Of a DNA stretch of 35,857 nucleotides, positions 25,939 to 33,205 are shown in pieces (position 1 is the stretch's first letter; each line of letters starts with the position of its first letter). A program made the position numbers and the translations under genes. The stretch is taken from NCBI GenBank assembly GCA_016873115.1, contig VGYB01000020.1, forward strand, positions 1-35,857, read 5' to 3'. Origin of the DNA: Planctomycetota bacterium. Lineage in GTDB: Bacteria; Planctomycetota; Phycisphaerae; Phycisphaerales; SM1A02. The notes below the pieces were generated by a model, which was not told where the DNA came from, did no database searches, and was given only the letters and a program-made list of their open reading frames with translations.

Positions 25939-27099
25939 TCACTCGGGCGTCGGCGTGACGGGCCGTGGCTGCGGGATCTTCGGCGGCGTCCCGAAACCGC
26001 CTCCGCGCTGGGCGTCGCGGAGCATCTGCTCCAGTTCGGCAATCTGCGCCTCGATGAGCGCGCGCACCTGTTCGTCCTTCGTGGTCTCGAGGGTGTTCCG
26101 AAGCTGGTTGATGGCCATCTTGGGGTTCACGCTCGTGCCCGCAGGCTGGCGACCGCCGGCCACGACCGTGCTGCCCACGAAACCCGGTGGCAACCCAAGC
26201 TCGACGGGCAGCAGTGGCAGCGACAGTCCCTGGCGCTCTGCACGCATGATCGTGTCGAAGGCGTTGCGACGGCCGATCGGTCGGAGCGCCGTGCGGGGAT
26301 TCGACCGTTCAAGCACGGCGAAGTCGCCGAGTTCGACATCGAGGTCGAGCACCTGTGCATTCACCGGCTGTTGCACCACGACTGCAGGCACCCCGGCAGG
26401 CCCGCCGCGCATCACCGTCAGCCGCAGCCGCTCACCGGGCCCGCGCTGCTGCACGACGGCGACGAGACCCTCGTTGTGGGGTGTCGGCTGGCCATCGATC
26501 GCCGTGATGACATCACCCACGCGCAGCACACGCGATGCAGGGAACCCGTCGTGGACTTGTGTCACCAGCACACCGCCCGGTCCCTGCGCCATGGTGATCC
26601 CGATCGCTCCGCGTGGCTTTGACTCCCACCTGAGCCACAGCGCTTCCTCCAGCCGCGAACGCTGCTCAAGCGAGAGCGAGGGCTCGTCAAGCGCCTTGCG
26701 GAGTTCCTGCATGGTCCAGCCTCCGGACAACGCCTCCTTCGAGGCGGCCTCGCGTACCGACCACGCAGGGTCGTCCATGCGCCGCACGATGGCGCGAAGC
26801 CCAGCCGGTACCTCTGCGGCGCGTGGGGCATCCCGGCCGACCGTCGATCGTGCGAGCGCCAGATTCGCATCGTCGGCCAGGCGCACGCCGGGACCAATCA
26901 CGATGCCGCCCTGGCGCATCGCCTGGGCCTGCGCAAGCGCGCGGAGCACCTCGGCTTCCCGCTCGAGCTCGCGCGCTTCCTCGCGGGCTCGCTCATCGAC
27001 AACGCCCTGCTGGCGTCCGAAGGCATCGCCCGGCAACGGCCTGGCTGCATCCTGCACGGGTACCGCGCAGCAGAGGGCAAGGAGGAGGAGCGCGGTCAT
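25939..27099 (-). CDS. Secreted PDZ-domain protein
   Basis: The protein has 386 residues. The N-terminus MTALLLLALCCAVPVQDA is a short hydrophobic signal sequence without a strong basic start. A charged, coiled-coil-like helix (about 32-62) follows, then a helical region with a HEAT-like segment (DDPAWSVREAASKEAL, about 109-124). A PDZ domain spans about 163-246: IGITMAQGPGGVLVTQVHDG then RVLRVGDVITAIDGQPTP. A second helix lies near the C-terminus before a Pro-rich tail. No protease domain is attached, so it is more likely an adaptor than an enzyme. The start at 27099 is chosen because its ATG overlaps the preceding stop (TGATG). It is the last gene of the tpiA operon. Confidence 0.85.
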   Translation of the reverse strand: MTALLLLALCCAVPVQDAARPLPGDAFGRQQGVVDERAREEARELEREAEVLRALAQAQAMRQGGIVIGPGVRLADDANLALARSTVGRDAPRAAEVPAGLRAIVRRMDDPAWSVREAASKEALSGGWTMQELRKALDEPSLSLEQRSRLEEALWLRWESKPRGAIGITMAQGPGGVLVTQVHDGFPASRVLRVGDVITAIDGQPTPHNEGLVAVVQQRGPGERLRLTVMRGGPAGVPAVVVQQPVNAQVLDLDVELGDFAVLERSNPRTALRPIGRRNAFDTIMRAERQGLSLPLLPVELGLPPGFVGSTVVAGGRQPAGTSVNPKMAINQLRNTLETTKDEQVRALIEAQIAELEQMLRDAQRGGGFGTPPKIPQPRPVTPTPE

Positions 27100-28103
27100 C
27101 ACCCACACAAGGTAGCGATTCCCGCTGCTGCTTCCTCGATTCTTTGCGTCTTGCGGTCGAGGAACTCGAGCATGGCGTGTCCTTCAAAGTGCCCGAAGGC
27201 GCCATACCGTGCCACAGGTGCAACCACCTCGGCGATCGCGGCCTGGATCATCAGCGGCGCGATCGATGCAGATGTGCCCTTGGGCGGCTTGCGCACACTG
27301 CGGTAGCCACGCACCAGGGCGCGCAGGCAGTGGTCGTTGAAGCGTGTCTCCCAGCGGGATGGATGGCTTCCCACGGCCGGCGGCAGGCCGAACTGCAGGG
27401 CGGCGTTGGCCAAGTCACTCACGATCGGCGCCACCCGCGCGGAGTCGAAGTCGATGATGGCGACCACCTTGTCACCCTTGAGCAGCACGTTGCCGGGGTG
27501 GTAGTCGGAGTGCGTCACACCTGCGAGTTCTGGCCATTGGTGGCTGGCGGCACGCTCGTATCGCGCCGCAAGCGATGCACAGACCGCCCGCTCCGCAGGT
27601 CCTGATGACTTGGACTCGATCTTCCGCAGTGCAGCAGGTACGGAGTCATTGCGGCAGTAACTCGTCGCGGGCGATGCTTCGCCGCCGCCAACGGTGGCAA
27701 GCGCGTCATGCAGTTGGGCGAGGGCCACACCCGCTGCAGCGGCCTGGTCGTATCGGTGCGTGAAGCGATGCCCCTGCACGAAACCCTGCACCTCGTAGAT
27801 GTACGGCCCCTCGATGAAGAGCGGGTCATCCTCGGCGGTCTTCATCTGCGGTGCGCAGGGCACGCCATGCTTCATGGCGTGGCGGTGAATGTCGCTCGCG
27901 TACCGGATGCGATCGAGGCCTGCGCTCTTCAGGTCGCGACGCTTGAGGAGGAAGGTGCCGTTCACGCAGGTGGCCACCAGCTTGGCCGCCTTGCGCGATC
28001 CAATTGGAAGTTCAGCAAGCGACTTGAGGCCTCCGATCCCGAAGACCTCGAGCACCCGGATGATTTCGCTCGTGCTGAAGGACGCCCGCGCGTCACTCGG
28101 CAT
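27099..28103 (-). CDS. Aminoglycoside phosphotransferase-like / CotS-type kinase family protein
   Basis: The protein has 334 residues with the protein-kinase-like fold of the APH/choline kinase group. The N-lobe has GTFLLKRRDL with a candidate ATP-binding Lys. The catalytic loop is THSDYHPGNVLL (HxDxxxxN type) and the metal-binding motif is IIDFDSARVAP. Substrates in this family include aminoglycosides, choline, homoserine and sugars; none can be picked. The sequence resembles the CotS/spore-coat-type kinases as much as any resistance enzyme, so a resistance role should not be assumed. The start at 28103 overlaps the yicC 3' end by 11 nt, with AAGGAG about 11 nt upstream. Confidence 0.83.
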   Translation of the reverse strand: MPSDARASFSTSEIIRVLEVFGIGGLKSLAELPIGSRKAAKLVATCVNGTFLLKRRDLKSAGLDRIRYASDIHRHAMKHGVPCAPQMKTAEDDPLFIEGPYIYEVQGFVQGHRFTHRYDQAAAAGVALAQLHDALATVGGGEASPATSYCRNDSVPAALRKIESKSSGPAERAVCASLAARYERAASHQWPELAGVTHSDYHPGNVLLKGDKVVAIIDFDSARVAPIVSDLANAALQFGLPPAVGSHPSRWETRFNDHCLRALVRGYRSVRKPPKGTSASIAPLMIQAAIAEVVAPVARYGAFGHFEGHAMLEFLDRKTQRIEEAAAGIATLCG

Positions 28104-28977
28104 TCTGCGCCTGCTCCTTGATCCGGTCGATGCACGCCTTGATCTCGACGATCCGGCGACTGATCTCGACATCGCTGGACTTGCTTGCGATGGTGTTCGC
28201 CTCGCGCAGCATTTCCTGCGCCAGGAAGTCGAGCGTGCGGCCCGCCGGTTCGGCATGCTGGGGCGAGATGAGCCGCGCGAACTGATCGAGGTGGCCACCA
28301 AGACGACTGACTTCCTCGGCGATGTCGCTGCGCTCGGCGAAGACCGCCACCTCGCGAATGATGTCTTCTTCGCGGACCGAGGCACCAGCCTCCGCGAGGA
28401 GCGTGGCCATGCGCATGCGCAGGCGTTCCTGGTAGGCCTGGACCACCTGGGGGGCGCGCTCGGCGATCTCAACAAGACGCGCACGGATCATGACGCCGAA
28501 CTCGGCGAGCGTGGTGGCGAGGGCCTGGCCCTCGGTGGCGCGCATCGCGAGCAACCGGTCGCACGCCTGATCGAGCAGCTTGGCGAGTACCGGGCGTGCA
28601 CGCTCCGCCCGGTCCTGCGCACCGTCGGTGACGACGACCCCGGGCAGTTGCAGCAGCGCCGATGGATCAAGCCGCCCCACTTGATCAGGCGCAAGCGCAG
28701 CGCGCAGTTGCACCATGTAGGCCTCCAGCGCTGCGCCATCGATGCGACCGACCCGATCGGCGACACTCTCGGCCACACGCACGGTCACCACCACGCTGCC
28801 GCGGGTGATGCGCTTGCCAAGTTGGGCTTCAAGGTCTCCCTCGAGCGCACCCAGGGCATCGGGTACGCGCATCGTGGCCTTGAAGAACTTGTTGTTGACG
28901 CTTCGGACCTCGACGCTCAGCGAGCCTCCCTCAGCCTCCGCTGAAGCCACGCCGAAGCCAGTCATGGAGCGGATCAT
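28093..28977 (-). CDS. yicC: YicC family endoribonuclease
   Basis: The protein has 294 residues and starts with MIRSMTGFGVASAEAEGG, the diagnostic N-terminus of YicC proteins, followed by VEVRSVNNKFF. The C-terminal DUF1732-type domain reads RLGGHLDQFARLI, then GRTLDFLAQEMLREANTIASKSSD and IKACIDRIKEQAQNAE. YicC-type proteins have been shown to act as RNA endonucleases in bacteria such as E. coli. The gene lies 15 nt after secG in the tpiA operon and overlaps the kinase-like gene at its 3' end. Confidence 0.95.
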   Translation of the reverse strand: MIRSMTGFGVASAEAEGGSLSVEVRSVNNKFFKATMRVPDALGALEGDLEAQLGKRITRGSVVVTVRVAESVADRVGRIDGAALEAYMVQLRAALAPDQVGRLDPSALLQLPGVVVTDGAQDRAERARPVLAKLLDQACDRLLAMRATEGQALATTLAEFGVMIRARLVEIAERAPQVVQAYQERLRMRMATLLAEAGASVREEDIIREVAVFAERSDIAEEVSRLGGHLDQFARLISPQHAEPAGRTLDFLAQEMLREANTIASKSSDVEISRRIVEIKACIDRIKEQAQNAE

Positions 28978-28992
28978 GGGGTAGGCCTGCGT

Positions 28993-29556
28993 TCAGGGCG
29001 TGGTCGGAGCGGGTTGAGGGATTGGCGCAGGCGCAGGCTCTGCAGCAGGCGCAGGCTCTGCAGCAGGCGCAGGCTCTGCAGCAGGCGCGGGCTCCGCAGC
29101 AGGCGCAGGCTCTGCAGCAGGCGCAGGCTCCGCAGCAGGCGCAGGCTCCGCAGCAGGCGCGTCGCTCCCCGGCGTCGGTGCGGGTACCGGCGTGAGCGTC
29201 GGTGCGGGTACCGGCGTGAGCGTCGGTGCGGGAATCGGCGTGAGCGTGGCTGGCGTGTCTGTTGCGGGCGCGACGTCAGCCTCGGGAAGCTTCGGTTCCT
29301 CAGCGGCCGTCCTGCGGGTGTTCGACATCGCGTTCAGGCCCATGGCGAGCACAAGCCACACCACGAAGCAACTCACCGTGGTGACCGTCAGCGCGTCGCC
29401 GGTACGACCACCGAACACGCTCTCCGTGCCGCCCGCGCCCCCACCGAAGGCCTGCGACAGGCCGCCGCCCTGTGGACGCTGGACCAGGATCACCAGGACC
29501 ATGGCGATGCTCACGAAGATGAAGAGGAGGAGGAGGATGCCGAAGAACCAGTCCAT
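28993..29556 (-). CDS. secG: Preprotein translocase subunit SecG with long Ala/Pro/Glu tail
   Basis: SecG is the small third subunit of the SecYEG channel. The 187-residue protein has the two expected membrane segments (about residues 4-25 and 57-75). Between them is the conserved VQRPQGGGLSQAFGGGAGG cytosolic loop. The region after residue 100 is an extension absent from the ordinary ~75-110-residue SecG. It consists of three TLTP[IV]PAP units and then seven AEPAPA units, rich in Pro and Ala and likely disordered. The start at 29556 is 3 nt after the tpiA stop, with AAGGAAGG upstream. Confidence 0.93.
   Translation of the reverse strand: MDWFFGILLLLFIFVSIAMVLVILVQRPQGGGLSQAFGGGAGGTESVFGGRTGDALTVTTVSCFVVWLVLAMGLNAMSNTRRTAAEEPKLPEADVAPATDTPATLTPIPAPTLTPVPAPTLTPVPAPTPGSDAPAAEPAPAAEPAPAAEPAPAAEPAPAAEPAPAAEPAPAAEPAPAPIPQPAPTTP
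29026..29151 (-). repeat. 18-bp tandem repeat coding for AEPAPA
   Basis: Seven head-to-tail 18-bp units code for residues 136-177 of SecG. The units differ mainly by T/C at one position (GGCTCT versus GGCTCC on the plus strand) and by a single G in one unit. The near identity suggests recent expansion or ongoing homogenisation. Confidence 0.9.
29176..29247 (-). repeat. 24-bp tandem repeat coding for TLTP(I/V)PAP
   Basis: Three 24-bp units code for residues 104-127 of SecG, just before the AEPAPA array. Two are nearly identical; the third is slightly diverged. Confidence 0.85.
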
Positions 29557-29559
29557 CAG

Positions 29560-30345
29560 TCAAGGCCTTCCTTGGGGTTGCCCCCGAGCCGCCGCGGTCC
29601 GGACCACCTGCGCGAAGTCGCCGGCCTTCAGGCTGGCACCACCGATCAGGCCACCATCGATGCCGGGGTCCGCAAGGATCGCAGCCGCATTGGCCGCGTT
29701 CAGGGATCCGCCATAGACGATGCGCACCGCCTGGGCGAGTTCCGGAGAATACAGGATGCCGAGTTCCCGTCGGATCATGCGATGGGCTTCGGACGCATGC
29801 TGAGGCGTGGCGCTCTCGCCCGTGCCGATCGCCCAAACTGGCTCATAAGCGATCACGACATCGTGCATCTGCTCGGCCCGGATCGACACGCACGCTGCAC
29901 GAAGTTGCCGCGTGGTGACCTGGTGCGCCTGCCCGGCCTTGCGCTCCTCGAGCGTCTCGCCCACGCAGAGCACCGCCCGAAGCCCGCTCTCGAGGGCCAT
30001 CTCAAGCTTCCCCGCCACGACATGATCGCGCTCACCATGATCGCACCGTCGCTCGGAATGGCCAATAATCGCCCAGGACGCCCCAAGGTCCAGAAGCATC
30101 TCGGCACTGATGTCGCCGGTGTGGGCCCCATTGGCCTCGCTGCTGATGTCCTGTGCTCCGAGCGCCACGGCCGAGTCACCAAGCGCCGCCCGCACCGGAA
30201 TCAGGAAGCACGAGGGCGGGAAGACGACCACATCGCACGCACCAGCGGCGTCGCCGAGCTCTGCCACGGTCGCGGAAGCCAGCGCGGGCGCTGACGCCAC
30301 GCCGGTGTTCATCTTCCAGTTGCCGCCGACAAAGGGACGCCGCAT
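29560..30345 (-). CDS. tpiA: Triosephosphate isomerase
   Basis: TpiA interconverts dihydroxyacetone phosphate and glyceraldehyde 3-phosphate in glycolysis and gluconeogenesis. The 261-residue protein has GGNWKMNT with Lys11, IGHSERR with the catalytic His96, and AYEPVWAIGTG with the catalytic base Glu168. The C-terminal phosphate loops YGGSL and GGLIGGASLK are also present. The start at 30345 follows a TACACT box by 7 nt. It heads the five-gene operon tpiA-secG-yicC-kinase-like-PDZ and is divergent from alaS. Confidence 0.97.
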   Translation of the reverse strand: MRRPFVGGNWKMNTGVASAPALASATVAELGDAAGACDVVVFPPSCFLIPVRAALGDSAVALGAQDISSEANGAHTGDISAEMLLDLGASWAIIGHSERRCDHGERDHVVAGKLEMALESGLRAVLCVGETLEERKAGQAHQVTTRQLRAACVSIRAEQMHDVVIAYEPVWAIGTGESATPQHASEAHRMIRRELGILYSPELAQAVRIVYGGSLNAANAAAILADPGIDGGLIGGASLKAGDFAQVVRTAAARGQPQGRP

Positions 30346-30352
30346 GGCTGCG

Positions 30353-30358
30353 AGTGTA
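30353..30358 (-). promoter_or_regulatory. TANNNT box before tpiA
   Basis: TACACT on the minus strand ends 7 nt before the tpiA ATG. The alaS box on the other strand has the same hexamer, 24 nt away. Confidence 0.6.
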
Positions 30359-30382
30359 CGGAGCCGACTGCCCCCCCGCTTC

Positions 30383-30388
30383 TACACT
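30383..30388 (+). promoter_or_regulatory. TANNNT box before alaS
   Basis: TACACT is followed by the 9-nt C-rich stretch CCACCCCCC and the ATG at 30398. No purine-rich ribosome site can fit there. Confidence 0.6.
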
Positions 30389-30397
30389 CCACCCCCC

Positions 30398-33181
30398 ATG
30401 CGCGCCTCCGAGATCCGCAAGGCCTACATCGACTTCTTCGTCAAGAAGGCCGGCCACACCTTCGCCCCCTCCAGCCCGGTCGTCCCCTACGACGACCCGA
30501 CGCTGCTCTTCACCAACGCGGGGATGAACCAATTCAAGGATGTCTTCCTCGGACGCGGCTCCCGTCCCTACACCCGCGCGGTCAACACCCAGAAGTGCAT
30601 CCGCGCCGGTGGCAAGCACAACGACCTCGAGGATGTGGGCAAGGATGTCTACCACCACACCTTCTTCGAGATGCTCGGCAACTGGTCCTTCGGCGACTAC
30701 TTCAAGAAGGAGTCGATCGAGTGGGGCTGGGACCTGCTCACGCGCGTCTGCGGACTGCCGGCCGAACGGCTCTACGCGACCTACCTCGGTGGCAACCCAA
30801 AGGCGGGGCTCGAGCCCGATGAAGAGGCCCGCGCACTCTGGTGCCAGTTCCTTCCGCCCAGCCGCGTCCTGCCGGGCAACATGAAGGACAACTTCTGGGA
30901 GATGGGAGACCAAGGACCGTGCGGCCCATGCAGCGAGATCCACTTCGACCGCGTCGGTGGGCGCGATGCCGCGGCCTTGGTGAACTCCGGCGACCCTGAT
31001 GTGCTCGAGATCTGGAACCATGTGTTCATCCAGTTCAACCGTGAGCCCGATGGCTCGCTCAAGCCGCTGCCGGCGAAGCATGTCGACACCGGCATGGGCC
31101 TCGAGCGACTGGTCAGCGTGATCCAGGGCAAGCGCTCCAACTACGACACTGATCTCTGGTCGCCGATCTTCGAAGCGATCCGGGGCGAGACCGGGGCCCG
31201 GGTCTATGGCGGTTCGCTCACCGATCATGTGGACATCGCCTACCGCGTGATCGCCGACCATGTGCGCTGCCTGACCGTGGCGGCGTGCGATGGCGCTGGC
31301 CCGGGCAACGAAGGCCGCAACTATGTGCTGCGACGCATCCTCCGCCGTGCTGCGCGCCACGGCCGGCAGACGCTCGGCCGCAAGGATCCCTTCATCTACC
31401 GCCTCGTTCCCGCCGTGGCCGCCACGCTCGGCGAGGCCTTCCCGGAGATCGCGACCAAGTGGGGCGCCGCAGCCGACATCATCCGTGACGAGGAGGAGAC
31501 CTTCGGCCGCACGCTCGATCGCGGGCTGGCCCTCTTCGGCGAGGCTGCCGAGCGCGCGAAGGCCGCACGCCCCGCCACGATCGCCGCCGCCGATGCGTTC
31601 CGCCTCCACGACACCTGGGGCTTCCCCATCGACCTCACCCAGGTGATGGCCGAGGAACGCGGCCTCGCCGTCGATACCGCGGGGTACGAGCGACTGATGG
31701 AAGAGGCCCGCGAGACCAGCCGCCGCGGGGCCGGCGGCGAGGATGCACTGCACTTCCCGCCCGATGCGATCGCAAAGCTCGCCACGCTGGGCGTGATGCA
31801 GACCGACGACGGGGCCAAGTTTGCACCCAAGCCCATGACCGCCCGGATCCGCGCGATCTGGGACGGCCGTGAGTTCGTCCAAGCGACCGGCAGCGCGGAT
31901 TGCGTACTGGTGCTCGATCGCACGCCGTTCTACGCCGAGAGCGGCGGCCAGGAAGGCGACCACGGGTCGATCCACGGCGCCCAGGACGGCGCATTCGATG
32001 TGCGCGATGCCCAGTCGATGGGTGGCTATGTGCTGCACATCGGACGCACCACCAGCGGCACGCTGCGCGTGAACGACGACATCACGGTGCAGATCGCCAC
32101 GCATCGCCGCGCGATGCTCGCCCAGAACCACACGGGTACGCACCTCCTGAACCTTGCCCTGCGCGAGGTGGCGGGCGACGAGGTCGAGCAGCGCGGTTCG
32201 CTGGTCGCGCAGGACCGCCTGCGCTTCGACTACGCCGCGCGCAAGGCGCTCACCCCCGAACAGGTCAAGCAGGTCGAGGACCGAGTGCGCGGCTGCATCG
32301 ACCAAGGGCTGGCCGTCCATGCGCAGACAGCGTCGCTCGAGGCAGCCCGCGCGGTGCAGGGCGTCCGCGCGGTCTTCGGCGAGCGCTACCCGGACCCTGT
32401 GCGCGTCGTGAGCATCGGGGCATCGGTCGATGCCCTGCTGGCCGCCCCCGGCAACGCTGCCTGGCGCACGCAGAGCACGGAGTTCTGCGGCGGCACCCAT
32501 GTGGCGAACACGGCCGAACTGCTGGACTTCGTCCTCGCCAGTGAAGGTGCGCTGGCAGCCGGTGTGCGTCGCGTGTTCGCACTCACGGGTGCTGCAGCGA
32601 AGGCCTCGCGCATGGCGGCGCAGTCGCTCGTCCAGCGCTGCGTGGAGGCATCGCGCCTCGATGCGTCCGCACTCGCCGCCGAAGTCAACGAGATCGTGAA
32701 GCTCGAGGGTTCGCTGGGCCTTGGCGCCACCGATCGGGCATCGATCGCACCGATGATCGAGGCTCTGCGCGAGCGCGTGAAGGAAGGCCGCAAGGCCAAC
32801 GAGAAGGTCGAGCGTGAGCAGGCCGTGGCGCAGGTGCGGGACGTGATCGCGCGCCACACGGGCGGGCCGATGGTCGCCAAGCTCGCGACCGGTGATGGCC
32901 AAGCGCTCCTGGCCGCGCTCGATTGCGCCAAGGCGTCCCTCACCGACTGCCCCGTCATGCTGATGGGCATCGATGGCGCCGCAGGCAAGGTCTCGATCGT
33001 GGCCGCGTGCCCGAAGGCCTGGATCGACAAGGGACTCAAGGCCGGCGAGTGGGTCAAGGTCGCTGCGGTCGCCTGCGGTGGCGGCGGCGGCGGCAAGCCC
33101 GATGTGGCCCAGGCCGGCGGCAAGGATCCCTCCAGGATCGATGCGGCGCTCGCGGCAGCAAGTGCCCACGCGGCACGGTGA
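30398..33181 (+). CDS. alaS: Alanyl-tRNA synthetase
   Basis: AlaRS charges tRNA-Ala and edits Ser- and Gly-tRNA-Ala. The 927-residue protein starts MRASEIRKAYIDFFVKKAGH, the standard N-terminus. It has the class II motifs (FTNAGMNQFKDVFLG; GNWSFGDYFK; the EPDGSLKPLPAKHVDTGMGLER region). The editing domain has Zn-binding His578 and His582 (NHTGTHLLN) with Cys697 and His701 (FCGGTH). A C-terminal DHHA1-like/C-Ala domain ends in a Gly-rich stretch (GGGGGGKPDVAQAGGKDP). Upstream Met codons in frame are excluded because the frame there overlaps tpiA on the other strand and lacks family sequence. Confidence 0.97.
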   Translation: MRASEIRKAYIDFFVKKAGHTFAPSSPVVPYDDPTLLFTNAGMNQFKDVFLGRGSRPYTRAVNTQKCIRAGGKHNDLEDVGKDVYHHTFFEMLGNWSFGDYFKKESIEWGWDLLTRVCGLPAERLYATYLGGNPKAGLEPDEEARALWCQFLPPSRVLPGNMKDNFWEMGDQGPCGPCSEIHFDRVGGRDAAALVNSGDPDVLEIWNHVFIQFNREPDGSLKPLPAKHVDTGMGLERLVSVIQGKRSNYDTDLWSPIFEAIRGETGARVYGGSLTDHVDIAYRVIADHVRCLTVAACDGAGPGNEGRNYVLRRILRRAARHGRQTLGRKDPFIYRLVPAVAATLGEAFPEIATKWGAAADIIRDEEETFGRTLDRGLALFGEAAERAKAARPATIAAADAFRLHDTWGFPIDLTQVMAEERGLAVDTAGYERLMEEARETSRRGAGGEDALHFPPDAIAKLATLGVMQTDDGAKFAPKPMTARIRAIWDGREFVQATGSADCVLVLDRTPFYAESGGQEGDHGSIHGAQDGAFDVRDAQSMGGYVLHIGRTTSGTLRVNDDITVQIATHRRAMLAQNHTGTHLLNLALREVAGDEVEQRGSLVAQDRLRFDYAARKALTPEQVKQVEDRVRGCIDQGLAVHAQTASLEAARAVQGVRAVFGERYPDPVRVVSIGASVDALLAAPGNAAWRTQSTEFCGGTHVANTAELLDFVLASEGALAAGVRRVFALTGAAAKASRMAAQSLVQRCVEASRLDASALAAEVNEIVKLEGSLGLGATDRASIAPMIEALRERVKEGRKANEKVEREQAVAQVRDVIARHTGGPMVAKLATGDGQALLAALDCAKASLTDCPVMLMGIDGAAGKVSIVAACPKAWIDKGLKAGEWVKVAAVACGGGGGGKPDVAQAGGKDPSRIDAALAAASAHAAR

Positions 33182-33192
33182 GTCCCCGCCGC

Positions 33193-33198
33193 TACCCT
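33193..33198 (+). promoter_or_regulatory. TANNNT box before acs
   Basis: TACCCT is followed by 7 nt and the ATG at 33206. It lies within the 24-nt gap after alaS, so acs probably has its own promoter. Confidence 0.55.
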
Positions 33199-33205
33199 CT
33201 GCGGC

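Noticed and set aside
27099-28103. Aminoglycoside resistance gene
   Set aside because: Only the general kinase fold motifs are visible, and the housekeeping operon context gives no support for resistance.
29026-29151. CRISPR-like array
   Set aside because: The units are head-to-tail with no spacers and lie in frame within secG.
30176-33169. A ~1000-codon minus-strand open frame opposite alaS
   Set aside because: High-GC antisense shadow: no recognisable domain, His/Arg/Gly-rich composition, and alaS on the other strand is conserved along its whole length.
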